DNA from: an uncultured Bacteroidales bacterium
Lineage (GTDB): Bacteria > Bacteroidota > Bacteroidia > Bacteroidales > Paludibacteraceae
DNA length: 57,950 nt
Reading direction: 5' to 3'
Assembly (NCBI GenBank): GCA_944321155.1
Contig: CALUKG010000006.1
Span: 1-57,950, forward strand
Below the pieces are notes generated by a model. It did no database searches, had not been told where the DNA came from, and saw only the letters and a list, made by a program, of their open reading frames with translations. Below, piece after piece: positions 1-9,360 of this stretch. The position numbers and the translations under genes are program-made. The stretch's first letter is position 1, and the number at the start of each line of letters is the position of its first letter.

Positions 1-14
1 GAGCGGTGTCATAC

Positions 15-63
15 CTCAAATAACTCATTTGAGCCAAAATCCTTAGTACTGCAAGGATTTGGC
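15..63 (-). terminator. Two tandem hairpins downstream of the DUF4062 gene
   Basis: Two inverted repeats lie next to each other: CTCAAA/TTTGAG (15-20 with 28-33) and GCCAAAATCCTT/AAGGATTTGGC (33-44 with 53-63, one bulge). The second ends about 10 bases past the stop codon of the minus-strand gene at 73-1536, so it can serve as its intrinsic terminator. The first could instead belong to an element to the left of the window. Confidence 0.5.
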
Positions 64-72
64 TACTTTATC

Positions 73-1536
73 TTATTTATCAATTATTATCCATTTTCCT
101 GTTTTACCTCCTTTTCTGATCAGTCTTTCATCTGCTCGTAACTGATCTATCATCTTGCGCACTTGTCGTTCACTCAAATCAAGTTGTCTTGCAAGTTCTG
201 CTCTTGATATCGAAGGATTATTTTTTATCAATCCTATAAGGTCTTTTACTTCTTTTGGACCGCTTTGGATCATCTTTGGATCATCTTTGGATCGCTTTGG
301 ATCGCTTTGCTCTTCTTCTGTTGCTCTCCAAATGACTACTCTGAAATCTTCCTCTTGATAAAACTCAGGAGTCTTTAATCCATAATCACGACATTTCTCA
401 ATAATATCCTCCGTACCGGTACCAACCTTTTCGATATACCCCTTCCAATACATCGGATCAGCTATCAGAGGATTAGTCGGCAACGACTTATGAGGGCCTT
501 GAAGTTTCTGTACTGTAAGTCCATACGGCAATTGTCCCGGATTCCATATCTCCAGCCTATTTCGGAACAACATCACCTGAACACTTGCATTACTTGTGTA
601 ATCTCTATGGCAAACGGCATTGACAATCGCTTCTTTAACTGCATCAATAGGCAATTCAGGACGTGTTGGAACAGATGCAGTCTCTCCTTCGTCACGAGTT
701 CCTACCCAATTATCCACACGACTCATTACAAAACTTGTTGCCTGATCCACTAATTCAAACACATCACCGCGATATATTTGATATGCAGGCATCGGTTTTC
801 TCACGACATTACCATAGAACTGCACACACTTCACTTCCGAAGTGATAAAATATTTCTGAGGTTTCTTTCCGAAAAGCAGAATTGCAGCATTGGAAATCCT
901 ATCATTCTCATCGATTAAATCCAAATGAGTAAGCAACTCATTTATTGGCGTATCCACTGAAAGTGGAAAATTTCGTTTTGAACGGGCAACCTGAATGAAA
1001 CTGCGAATCTTATTTTCATCCAAATCATCTATTGTTGCCCCATTGTCGTATGAAGCATCGAATGGCCTCCACCTGATATACTCCTTCTCTTCCAAATAAC
1101 GAATCAAGGAGGCATACACAGAAGTCCGCAATTCATCCATATCTACAAAGGTCTTACGGACGATATCTCGCTCAACCTTTCTTATGAAAGCTGTCTCTTT
1201 CGGATGCCTATTACTCTCATCAATGCTCTTGATATAAATCAAACGGCTCTTATGTAATTCAGCAGCTAAATCATACTCCCGTTCTGTAGGTGAGATTCCC
1301 TCTACATCTTCATATCCGTACAAATTACCATACAATCCCAAATATATATCGCACAGTTCTACCTCCTTTAAATACACATGGCTTGTAGGATACTCATTTG
1401 CTGGTACTTCTTCAAAAATAAATGGCTCAAAGAACTTCCCCAATAGCACATCTGTTCGGATATAATGGCAAAGCATAGCCCGCTCTTCTGCAAACTCACT
1501 CTGCACACTGCTTATGAATATTTTGATTCGTTTCAT
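73..1536 (-). CDS. DUF4062 / RecG-like ATPase / winged-helix protein
   Basis: 487 residues. Residues 1-100 form a DUF4062 domain (KIFISSVQSEFAEER, then SPTEREYD), a Rossmann-like module also found at the N-terminus of NACHT and repeat proteins. Residues 200-270 (ISNAAILLFGKKP) and 297-400 match the C-terminal part of the Schlafen/AlbA-type 'putative transcriptional regulator' family, with a GHKL-like ATP-binding region (EAIVNAVCHRDY at 302-313, LEIWNPGQLP at 328-337, GTGTEDI near 372). Residues 430-487 are a winged helix (SRAELARQLDLSERQVRKMI). The linker at 407-429 is encoded by a tandem repeat. The N-terminal AlbA_2 domain usual in the family is replaced by DUF4062. The role is unknown; a regulatory or stress/defence function is possible but unproven. 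It is monocistronic and next to an IS remnant. Confidence 0.8.
   Translation of the reverse strand: MKRIKIFISSVQSEFAEERAMLCHYIRTDVLLGKFFEPFIFEEVPANEYPTSHVYLKEVELCDIYLGLYGNLYGYEDVEGISPTEREYDLAAELHKSRLIYIKSIDESNRHPKETAFIRKVERDIVRKTFVDMDELRTSVYASLIRYLEEKEYIRWRPFDASYDNGATIDDLDENKIRSFIQVARSKRNFPLSVDTPINELLTHLDLIDENDRISNAAILLFGKKPQKYFITSEVKCVQFYGNVVRKPMPAYQIYRGDVFELVDQATSFVMSRVDNWVGTRDEGETASVPTRPELPIDAVKEAIVNAVCHRDYTSNASVQVMLFRNRLEIWNPGQLPYGLTVQKLQGPHKSLPTNPLIADPMYWKGYIEKVGTGTEDIIEKCRDYGLKTPEFYQEEDFRVVIWRATEEEQSDPKRSKDDPKMIQSGPKEVKDLIGLIKNNPSISRAELARQLDLSERQVRKMIDQLRADERLIRKGGKTGKWIIIDK
254..305. repeat. Mixed 10/11-bp tandem repeat inside a coding sequence
   Basis: Five consecutive units begin with TTTGGA: TTTGGACCGC (254-263), TTTGGATCATC (264-274 and 275-285), TTTGGATCGC (286-295 and 296-305). 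Units are 10 or 11 bp, so loss or gain of one unit shifts the reading frame of the host gene. The repeat encodes the linker between the ATPase region and the C-terminal winged helix. Confidence 0.85.
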
Positions 1537-1587
1537 TGTTATATGGCCATTTTTCTTATTTTCCTTGTTCCATTGCTCATAATTAAC

Positions 1588-2459
1588 GTGAGTTCGACGA
1601 ATTATAAGTATCAGTAAATTTGGTGATTAGCAAAAATTGTTGTAACTTTATAGTGTTGAATTACAAAGTGTTACAAATAATAATCGCTATGATCACCGAG
1701 AGCAAAGTTATAGAATTATTTTGTATGGCAGATGATTTCTGCAAGTTTTTTGATGCCATGATGACAAAATACACGCTTAAACCAGCTACTAAGCGCAAAT
1801 ATCCCATGATTCCACCATGTCTAAAACGGAAATCAAATGTACAGGCATCAGCTTCGTTGACAGCTCTCCCTTACGGGTATGCAAGAGTCAGAGAATCCAT
1901 ATTCATAAGACGTTCAAAGGAATAGCGCAAAGAGTCAGATGTTCCATGGGTTGCTTCTTTGGATTCAAGCTGCATCTGATATGCAACAAGCGTGGAGAAC
2001 TCTTGAACTTCATGATTGCTCCCAGTGATGTCGATGACCGTAAGCCCCTTGAATACAAACTTTTTGTGGAGTTTATCTATGGGAAGCATGTCGGCGACAA
2101 GGGATACATCGGCAGAAACCTGTTTGAAAGATTGTTCGTTGACGGAATACAGCTTATAACCAAGCTGAAAAGCAATATGAAAGGAGCTTTGATGTCCGTT
2201 TCAGACAGGTTGCTTCTCAGGAAACTGGCCATTATTGAAACTGTCAATGATGAACTCACGACCATAGCACAGGTGGAACATTACTTTTCCTCGCTTCGCG
2301 AACAGTGACTTCGGCTCAAAACATAGAACCTTTGATAACTTCATTGTTAACCTCCTGGGGGAAATAGTTGCATATTGCTGCTTTCCAAAGAAGCCCTGTA
2401 TCAATGTTTCACGAACCTTTGATGCACAGCTTGCACTGTTCTGAATTCGTCGAACTCAC
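1588..2459 (+). mobile_element. Decayed IS982-family-like insertion sequence
   Basis: Perfect 16-bp terminal inverted repeats, GTGAGTTCGACGAATT at 1588-1603 and its complement at 2444-2459, enclose a broken transposase gene. TAATTA lies just outside each end (1580-1585 and 2462-2467); it may be a target duplication or an extension of the inverted repeats, which cannot be told apart because it is palindromic. At about 870 bp the element is shorter than typical IS982 members, consistent with an internal deletion. Confidence 0.75.
1689..2444 (+). pseudogene. IS982-like transposase pseudogene
   Basis: Three fragments of one transposase can be read in different frames. The N-terminal part starts at 1689 (MITESKVIELFCMADDFCK) and runs to about 1800. 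The catalytic core is in another frame at about 1840-2300 (GISFVDSSPLRVC, FFGFKLHLICN, GDKGYIGRNLF, IIETVNDEL). The C-terminus is in a third frame from about 2322 to the stop at 2442-2444 (FDNFIVNLLGEIVAYC). The segment between N-terminus and core is far shorter than in intact relatives, so there is a deletion plus at least two frameshifts. The element cannot move on its own. Confidence 0.8.
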
Positions 2460-2629
2460 ATTAATTACCGATAAGATTATGAGTGCTGTATATTTCACGA
2501 AATAACAGATTTATTTCCTTCGAATCATAATTCGCAACGATTAATATTTGTCAAATAATTGATATTTGCAATTGAATGACATATGTTGTTTTGTTTATTA
2601 TGACTAAAATAATCTAATTATATATTGAT

Positions 2630-2657
2630 TATCTTTGTATTTTTGTATTTTTGTATT
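2630..2657 (+). promoter_or_regulatory. Tandem TAnnTTTG (-7) elements in an 8-bp repeat
   Basis: TATCTTTG (2630-2637) is followed by TATTTTTG (2638-2645) and TATTTTTG (2646-2653). All three match the Bacteroidota -7 consensus and arise from an 8-bp tandem unit, TTTGTATT x3 (2634-2657). No good TTTG -33 box sits 19-21 bases upstream of any of them. They lie about 95-115 bases before the predicted start of the T9SS cargo gene at 2747. Confidence 0.5.
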
Positions 2658-2746
2658 TGGTTAAAGATGAATGTTTGAGTATTGCTTCGTGTTTATAACG
2701 TATTGTTATTAATTAAATGATATTTCCTGTTTTGATGATTACTACT

Positions 2747-5512
2747 ATGAGAAAAAAACATTTTGTTATTTTTGTTCTTTTATGTATTTGTGAACTTTTG
2801 TATTCACAGGCGTTGCAAATTCCCTATAGCTGTGGCTTTGAAGATCCGGTAGAGAATGCGAATTGGGTGTTGAATTACGGAATGACTCCGACAGATTCTT
2901 GTGCCGAACGTTGGATAGTGGGAACAGGTGAACGTAGTGAGGGTACTCATTCACTTTATATAACAGCAAATGGATATTCCGCTGAATATGGTGCTAACAA
3001 GAATATTGTAGTGGCATATCGAGAATTTTCTGTTCCACAGAATATGCGTTATGACGTATCCTTTGATTGGAAAAACAATGGTTATAAAGACGAGTCTGAC
3101 TTGTATGTGTTGCTTATTCGTCCGACAGATCAAGTGCCGGTTTCAAATTCACAATCAGGTCTGATACCAAATAACAGTGTAATCCGCTTGTACCGTGCAG
3201 TTCCTTATAACCGTCAATCGTCTTGGCAAAATGCTTCCTTTCAACAGAATCTGACAGCTAATACAAACTATAAGCTGTTATTTGTATGGGCTAATATGAA
3301 TAGTGACACAACCTTGACGAATCCGATTTCGGCATGTATTGATAATATCCAGATAACATCCACAAATTGTGCGAAACCCAATAGTTTTGAAGTGGTCGGT
3401 GGTTGTGACACAACTCGTTTGAGTTGGAAAGGAACTTCTGCTGAATATGAAGTGGAATATAAATCCCCATCAGCAACGCGTTGGACGAAAATGGGTGTAC
3501 AGACAGAAAAGTCCGCAACTATTACTGGTCTGAGTGAGGGTGCTTATGATTTTCGTGTTCGTGGTATCTGTGGTTCAGATACTAGTGCTTATGTGACTAA
3601 AAAGTCGGTGGTTATTTTTTGTCCGGAATTACATTGTATAAATTATGTGGCATTGGACGATCCGTCAGTAGTGGAGGCTTATGCGGGTACATTCTCAAAT
3701 CCGAAAGCATCACAGGTATTGGTAGATTATGGTTCAGAGGACAAGCGCAGCCGACATACAGTCAACTGGGTTCAGAATGAATATGACCCACGCACAGGTA
3801 ACCGTTTGAAAACAATACCAGATGGTGAATTTGCCTCGGTACGTTTGGGTAACTGGGATAATGGCGGAGAGGCGGAATCTCTTGTTTATCCGTTTACTGT
3901 TGATTCGTCGTCAACTATTTTGCTGTTAAAATATGCTTTGGTGCTTCAGGATCCGAGTCATGGAGACAAAGATAATCCTCGTTTTAACTTGGAAATATTG
4001 GATGCAAGTGGAAATGTGATAGATCCCACTTGCGGTGTTGCTGACTTTGCAGCAGACAAGAACCGTCCGAGTTGGCAATCTGCGGCGGATGATGTGACAT
4101 GGAAGGACTGGACTGTGGTGGGTCTGAATCTGGAGGATTATGTGGGACAGACTTTGTTGATTTCATTGACAACCTATGATTGTTCATTCAGTGCACACTA
4201 TGGTTATGCTTATTTTACTTTGGGTTGTGCCTCTGCGACAATTGAGACAAACAGTTGTGGGGAAAATCCTTTTGTTGCAGTGAACGCACCGGAAGGTTTT
4301 GATTATACATGGACCAATCCAGACTATCCTGATTCTGTATGGACGACCCGTGAGATAGAAATCCCATCAACGGATACGACCACCTATTACTGTGAAGTGT
4401 GCTACAAAGAGGAAAGTAGCTGTTGCTTTACTTTGTCAACTGAGGTGTTCCCCCGTTTCCCAATATCAGACTTCGATTATGTCTATACAAAGGAGAACTG
4501 CCAAAATGTGATACGTTTCAATAACCTCAGCCATATTATGACACGTTCAGATGGTAATGACGTCCATACAGATATACCCTGTGAGAGCTATTATTGGGAT
4601 TTTGGAAATGGTATGACTTCATCTAAAGAACATCCGGAGCTGATTTTGAGTCCTGATGCAGATACAATCACTGTGACTCTATACGCTTCTATTGCAAATG
4701 GCGAATGTGTGGATGAATATACGACCCAGATTGTTGTGGATGAATTGTCCGTAACACTTGATACTATCAAAGCGGATATCTGTGAAGGGGATTTTTACGT
4801 TTTTGGTTCTGATAAACGGTATTTAATAGATGGTGGAGTGTATTATGACACATTAGTCTCCAGTGTGACAGGTTGTGACAGTATTATTCGTTTGGAGTTG
4901 ACTGTACATCCTCAATATGATACGGTCGTTTATGACAGTATTTGCTTTAGTGAGTTGCCTTATAGATGGAATAATAAGGCATATACTGAATCGGGTAGCT
5001 ATCATGATACTTTGAGTTGTGTGGTAAGTGGTTGTGATAGTATTGTTATTCTTAATTTGGCTGTGATAGAGTCAGATACTACTTATGTATCTGATACGAT
5101 TAGTATAACGGACTTACCTTATATCTATTATGGTAAGGAGTATAGTGTGGATGTTCAGGAGGGAGTCTATGTAGATACTGTTTGGCTTTCTGCAGAGGGT
5201 GATTGTAGTAGTGTGTTGATAGCAACTTTAGTTGTTTCTACTGAGACTGGTTTGCTATCCTTGGATTATGGTTCTTTGCAGATTGTGCCAACTTTGATAG
5301 ACGTAGGTGATTGTGTTCGTATCGTATCTACCGATAATCTGGAAACTATGTTTTCTGTTGAAGTATATAATATGTTAGGCAAAAAAGTCTATACAAATAC
5401 ATCTTATTCGATAGGCGATGAAATCCAAGTTTTCTCTGTTTGTGGTATGTATGTGGTGCGCGGAATAAATGTTAATGGTGAAATATTACATGGACAGGTG
5501 TTGGTAAAGTAG
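2747..5512 (+). CDS. Multidomain T9SS-secreted surface protein
   Basis: 921 residues from the ATG at 2747; an upstream in-frame ATG at 2717 would put charge-free residues before a normal signal peptide (MRKKHFVIFVLLCICELLYS). Predicted cleavage before QALQ gives an N-terminal Gln. The first 200 residues are a beta-rich, MAM/jelly-roll-like region. A fibronectin-III-like domain follows at about 207-290 (VEYKS, DFRVRGICGSD) and a PKD domain at about 572-666 (YYWDFGNGMTSS). Three related segments then carry the GCDSI signature typical of Bacteroidota surface proteins (about 675-831). The end is a type A T9SS sorting domain (VEVYNMLGKKVY, GMYVVRG). No catalytic domain is seen; an adhesin or cell-surface role is inferred. 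Confidence 0.8.
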   Translation: MRKKHFVIFVLLCICELLYSQALQIPYSCGFEDPVENANWVLNYGMTPTDSCAERWIVGTGERSEGTHSLYITANGYSAEYGANKNIVVAYREFSVPQNMRYDVSFDWKNNGYKDESDLYVLLIRPTDQVPVSNSQSGLIPNNSVIRLYRAVPYNRQSSWQNASFQQNLTANTNYKLLFVWANMNSDTTLTNPISACIDNIQITSTNCAKPNSFEVVGGCDTTRLSWKGTSAEYEVEYKSPSATRWTKMGVQTEKSATITGLSEGAYDFRVRGICGSDTSAYVTKKSVVIFCPELHCINYVALDDPSVVEAYAGTFSNPKASQVLVDYGSEDKRSRHTVNWVQNEYDPRTGNRLKTIPDGEFASVRLGNWDNGGEAESLVYPFTVDSSSTILLLKYALVLQDPSHGDKDNPRFNLEILDASGNVIDPTCGVADFAADKNRPSWQSAADDVTWKDWTVVGLNLEDYVGQTLLISLTTYDCSFSAHYGYAYFTLGCASATIETNSCGENPFVAVNAPEGFDYTWTNPDYPDSVWTTREIEIPSTDTTTYYCEVCYKEESSCCFTLSTEVFPRFPISDFDYVYTKENCQNVIRFNNLSHIMTRSDGNDVHTDIPCESYYWDFGNGMTSSKEHPELILSPDADTITVTLYASIANGECVDEYTTQIVVDELSVTLDTIKADICEGDFYVFGSDKRYLIDGGVYYDTLVSSVTGCDSIIRLELTVHPQYDTVVYDSICFSELPYRWNNKAYTESGSYHDTLSCVVSGCDSIVILNLAVIESDTTYVSDTISITDLPYIYYGKEYSVDVQEGVYVDTVWLSAEGDCSSVLIATLVVSTETGLLSLDYGSLQIVPTLIDVGDCVRIVSTDNLETMFSVEVYNMLGKKVYTNTSYSIGDEIQVFSVCGMYVVRGINVNGEILHGQVLVK

Positions 5513-5628
5513 TCATTTGCTTTTAAGGAATGTAATGATGAGATTTTTTTTAGTAATTATAAAACGAACTCTCCAATTTATAGTACTCCAAGATTAAAGG
5601 ATGTTCATATTAGCAGAAATAAATATTA

Positions 5629-5669
5629 TTGAGGCAAAGAATTTAGTATTGACTAACTCTTTGCCTCAA
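5629..5669. terminator. Bidirectional intrinsic terminator
   Basis: A perfect 12-bp inverted repeat, TTGAGGCAAAGA (5629-5640) and TCTTTGCCTCAA (5658-5669), lies between two convergent genes. No other feature is seen in the 5513-5730 gap. Confidence 0.7.
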
Positions 5670-5730
5670 TTTGTAATCGGTCTAATTTTGATGGGCAGGG
5701 TAGGCTTATACACTTTATTTTAAAGGCCTA

Positions 5731-6702
5731 TTACTCGTTTGCCAATACGTGCAGCAATGTTTTACCCACTACTCCCAAAGTGGTTTTGTCTATGTGCTCC
5801 AAATTGTCTTTTTGTGTGTGCCATACTTCACAGAAACCATGTTCGGTTGACATATCCTGATGGATGATGTTGATGCAGGGTATGTTGGTCAGGTTGTTGA
5901 TGTAATAATGGTCGTCCGTTACGGGATAGGTGCGGTTGGTTAGGAAAAACGAGCCATAGCCTAAGTCCTGACCTTTTTTCCATACCTTTTCTAAAATATG
6001 AGCTCCATATTGGTAGGAGAAATATTCATAGTTAAATTGTGCATTGGGCGCACCTACCATATCTAATAAAATGGCATACTCGGCTTTGTAGCCTGCTTTG
6101 TGTGGATGCTTCGCCCAATATTGTGAACCCAAGCACCAACTATCCTCCGTGCTTCGCATGTTGGAAAACGAAGGTACACCATAGTCTTCTGCATCAAACA
6201 GCACAATGTCAACCCCTACATTCAGCGGCATTTTGCCTATGTGTCGTGCCAGTTCTAAAAGAACGCCAACGCCACTGGCTCCGTCATTGGCTCCGTCAAT
6301 TGGGGTGCGTTGCAGAGCAGCATCGCTTTCTTCATCGGCAAACGGCCGGCTGTCCCAATGGGCACAAAGCAGGATGCGACGCTGTTTTTCGGGGGCGAAA
6401 CTGCCTATTATGTTTTCGATGTTCAGTGGCGTACCGTCAAATGCGTTGACAACCGCTTTCTGGCGGATGACTTCTGCGCCCGTCTTTTCGAGATAGGCCG
6501 ACAGGTAATCGGCACATTGTCGATGGGCTTCTGTATTGGGTACACGCGGGCCAAAACCTACTTGTGTTGCCACATGCTGGTAGGCGGAATCCTCCGAAAA
6601 TGTCGGCACAGTGATTTGTGGGGTCTCACTGTGGGTTTTATTGGATTTGGGTTGACAGGCTGTCATCAGGCAAATCATGCCTAAAATATAATACATCTTC
6701 AT
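5731..6702 (-). CDS. Glutaminyl-peptide cyclotransferase, M28-type lipoprotein
   Basis: 323 residues. The N-terminus is a lipoprotein signal (MKMYYILGMICLMTAC) with the lipobox cysteine at 16, so the enzyme is probably membrane-anchored and faces the periplasm. The body is an M28/QC-fold zinc hydrolase: LLCAHWDSRPFADE, then DGANDGASGVGVLLELAR, VLFDAEDYG and a late HIDKTTLG segment, the pattern of bacterial glutaminyl cyclases. These convert N-terminal Gln of exported proteins to pyroglutamate. It follows hflX by 14 bases and is the last gene of a minus-strand run plsC-like/cca/hflX/QC. An M28 aminopeptidase is the alternative, but the HWDSRP and DGANDGASG motifs favour the cyclase. Confidence 0.85.
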   Translation of the reverse strand: MKMYYILGMICLMTACQPKSNKTHSETPQITVPTFSEDSAYQHVATQVGFGPRVPNTEAHRQCADYLSAYLEKTGAEVIRQKAVVNAFDGTPLNIENIIGSFAPEKQRRILLCAHWDSRPFADEESDAALQRTPIDGANDGASGVGVLLELARHIGKMPLNVGVDIVLFDAEDYGVPSFSNMRSTEDSWCLGSQYWAKHPHKAGYKAEYAILLDMVGAPNAQFNYEYFSYQYGAHILEKVWKKGQDLGYGSFFLTNRTYPVTDDHYYINNLTNIPCINIIHQDMSTEHGFCEVWHTQKDNLEHIDKTTLGVVGKTLLHVLANE

Positions 6703-6716
6703 CGCTGCGATTGTTT

Positions 6717-7913
6717 TTAGGAATCAACTTCGTCCCATTTCTGGAATAGGAAATCATTGTAGGGATATCGTTCAATGTGAATGGCCTTCACACGCTCATA
6801 CAATACGGCTTTCAACTCTTCGATATTTTCCTTCTTGCGGGCGGAAATAAACAGGCAATTCTCTTCCATGCGCGCCATCCAACTCTTCTGAAGGTCGCTC
6901 AGGCTGTAGTTTTCACGACGCATGGGTGAGAGGTCGTCTGCTTCTTTGGGCACGTAAGTAAAGGCGTCTATCTTGTTGAATAGGACAATGGTCGGCTTTT
7001 CCTGCGGGTCTATTTCCTTCAGGGTCTGGCATACCACTTCGTATTGCTCTTCAAAATTAGGGTGAGAAATATCCACGACATGCACCAGCAAATCGGCTTC
7101 ACGCACCTCGTCCAGGGTGCTCTTGAACGATTCAATCAGGTTGGTAGGCAACTTGCGGATAAAACCTACTGTGTCAGAAAGCAGGAAAGGCAGATTGTCG
7201 ACGGTTACTTTTCTTACGGTGGTGTCCAAGGTGGCAAAGAGCTTGTTTTCGGCAAATACATCTGCTTTGCTCAACAGGTTCATAATGGTCGATTTGCCGA
7301 CGTTGGTATAGCCCACCAAGGCAACACGGACCATTTTGCCTCTGTTTTGTCGTTGGGTGGACATCTGTCGGTCAATCTTTTTCAACTCTTCACGAAGTAG
7401 CGCAATTCTGTTTTTGATGATACGCTTGTCGGCCTCTATCTGCGTTTCACCCATACCACGGCTGGTGGTTCCACCGCCTCGCTGACGGTCCAAGTGCGAC
7501 CATAAACGGGTTAGGCGGGGCAGCATGTACTGAAGCTGTGCCATCTCCACTTGGGTTTTGGCGTAGGAGGTCTGGGCACGCTGGGCAAAGATGTGGAGAA
7601 TCAGAATTGTGCGGTCCATAATCTGCACATTCAGCTCGCGCTCTATGTTGCGGATTTGGCGGGGCGACAGTTCGTCATCAAAAATGACAACGTCTATTTC
7701 ATGCTCTTCATCTTGCAGATAGGCCTTTATTTCGTTTAATTTTCCCTCGCCTACATAGGTGTTGGTATTGGGGTTATCCAGCCGTTGCACAAAGCGCTTT
7801 ACTGTCTCCAGACCGTATGTATCGGCCAGAAATGCCAGTTCGTCCAAGTATTCATTGGTGCGTTCTTCCGGTTGGGAAGGGGTAATAAGTCCAACTAATA
7901 GTGCTTTTTCCAT
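6717..7913 (-). CDS. hflX: Ribosome-associated GTPase HflX
   Basis: 398 residues, the usual length. The N-terminal HflX domain has the TYVGEGKLNEI motif (about 52-62). A coiled linker (IIKNRIALLREELKKIDRQ) leads to the G domain: G1 GYTNVGKST near residue 201, G3 DTVGFIRKLP, G4 NKID. HflX binds the 50S subunit and rescues or splits stalled ribosomes under stress. It lies 10 bases after cca and 14 before the glutaminyl cyclase, within one apparent transcription unit. Confidence 0.95.
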   Translation of the reverse strand: MEKALLVGLITPSQPEERTNEYLDELAFLADTYGLETVKRFVQRLDNPNTNTYVGEGKLNEIKAYLQDEEHEIDVVIFDDELSPRQIRNIERELNVQIMDRTILILHIFAQRAQTSYAKTQVEMAQLQYMLPRLTRLWSHLDRQRGGGTTSRGMGETQIEADKRIIKNRIALLREELKKIDRQMSTQRQNRGKMVRVALVGYTNVGKSTIMNLLSKADVFAENKLFATLDTTVRKVTVDNLPFLLSDTVGFIRKLPTNLIESFKSTLDEVREADLLVHVVDISHPNFEEQYEVVCQTLKEIDPQEKPTIVLFNKIDAFTYVPKEADDLSPMRRENYSLSDLQKSWMARMEENCLFISARKKENIEELKAVLYERVKAIHIERYPYNDFLFQKWDEVDS

Positions 7914-7923
7914 ATAGTCTGTA

Positions 7924-9360
7924 TTATTGTTTTGTGGCAGGAGCCAATCCTTTTTCTGCCGCTTTTTCTAATAAATATTGCTTGGCTGCCTCATATTCAT
8001 TGGGAATAACTCCGTCTAAAATGGCTTCCTTAATGTCATTTTTCAATTCTCCTACAAGAGAGCAACCAGGCAAATTGAACATTTCCATAATCTCATTGCC
8101 GCCAATTGGGGGTTGGAAATTGCGGATACGGTCTTTCTCTTCTATGTCCTGTAGCTTCTGGCGTACAATCTGAAAGTTCTGTTGATAGCGTTTTACCTTT
8201 TCTTGATTTTTTGAGGTAATATCCGCATCACACAGGGTCATTAGGTCGTCAATGTCATCGCCGGCTTCAAACAACAGGCGTCTTACTGCCGAATCGGTTA
8301 CTTCGTCTTCGCTCAATACGATGGGGCGCATGTGCAGGTCCACCAACTTCTGAACATATTTCATGTGCTCATTTAGAGGCAGTTTCATGCGTTTGAAAAT
8401 GCCGTAAATCATTTTTGAGCCGACAAAGTTGTGGTTATGGAAGGTCCATCCGATGTTGGGAACGTACTTCTTGGAGCGGGGTTTGCCAATATCATGAAGA
8501 AGGGCAGCCCATCTTAACCAAAGGTTGTTGCTTACATCAGCAATCTTGTCAACAACGGCCAGGGTGTGTTCAAAGTTATCCTTATGTCCGCAACCGTTGA
8601 TGGTTTCCGTGCCTTTGAGCGCAGCCAATTCCGGGAAAATGATTTGCAGCAGTCCGCTCTTTTCAAGATATTTGAATCCTACAGAGGGTTGCTTGGAGGC
8701 CATAATCTTGTTCAGTTCCTCCGTTATGCGTTCTTGGCTGATAATCTTGATTCTTTCCGCATTTCTGGCAATGGCCTCAAAGGTATAGATGTCCAAATGG
8801 AAATTGAGCTGTGTGGCGAAGCGTATGCCGCGCATCATCCGAAGAGGGTCGTCGCTGAAAGTGATGTCTGCATCCAATGGTGTACGTATCAGTTTGTTTT
8901 CTAAGTCTGTAATTCCATTGAATGGGTCGAGCAGTTCACCGAAACGTTCTTTGTTCAGACACAGAGCCAATGCATTGATGGTAAAGTCGCGCCTGTTTTG
9001 GTCGTCTTCCAGTGTGCCGTCTTCTACAATAGGATTGCGTGATTCCCTATGATAGGATTCTTTGCGTGCACCGACAAATTCCACTTCATTGTCCTTTCCC
9101 CATTTCACTTGGGCGGTACCGAAATTCTTGAATACAGACAGATGGGCTCCACGTCCAATCTTCTTGGCAAAACTTCGTGCTACTTCTATACCGCTTCCCA
9201 CTACAACAACATCGATGTCCTTGCAGGGGCGTTCCAGCAGCAAATCTCTCACATAGCCGCCAATGACGTAACACTCTTTGCCTAATTCATCGGCTGTTTC
9301 CGACAGAAGATGAAAAATAGGGTCTTGCAGGTATTTAGAGTAATTTTCTTGTAGAATCAT
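7924..9360 (-). CDS. cca: CCA tRNA nucleotidyltransferase with HD domain
   Basis: 478 residues. The class II nucleotidyltransferase head has GGYVRDLL (34-41) and the catalytic DID (48-50), then RRDFTINALAL and the RMMRGIRFATQL helix of the RNA-binding neck. An HD phosphohydrolase domain follows (LLHDIGKP near residue 287). The enzyme adds or repairs the 3' CCA end of tRNAs. The start ATG at 9358-9360 overlaps the TGA stop of the upstream acyltransferase (ATGA), indicating translational coupling. Confidence 0.95.
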   Translation of the reverse strand: MILQENYSKYLQDPIFHLLSETADELGKECYVIGGYVRDLLLERPCKDIDVVVVGSGIEVARSFAKKIGRGAHLSVFKNFGTAQVKWGKDNEVEFVGARKESYHRESRNPIVEDGTLEDDQNRRDFTINALALCLNKERFGELLDPFNGITDLENKLIRTPLDADITFSDDPLRMMRGIRFATQLNFHLDIYTFEAIARNAERIKIISQERITEELNKIMASKQPSVGFKYLEKSGLLQIIFPELAALKGTETINGCGHKDNFEHTLAVVDKIADVSNNLWLRWAALLHDIGKPRSKKYVPNIGWTFHNHNFVGSKMIYGIFKRMKLPLNEHMKYVQKLVDLHMRPIVLSEDEVTDSAVRRLLFEAGDDIDDLMTLCDADITSKNQEKVKRYQQNFQIVRQKLQDIEEKDRIRNFQPPIGGNEIMEMFNLPGCSLVGELKNDIKEAILDGVIPNEYEAAKQYLLEKAAEKGLAPATKQ

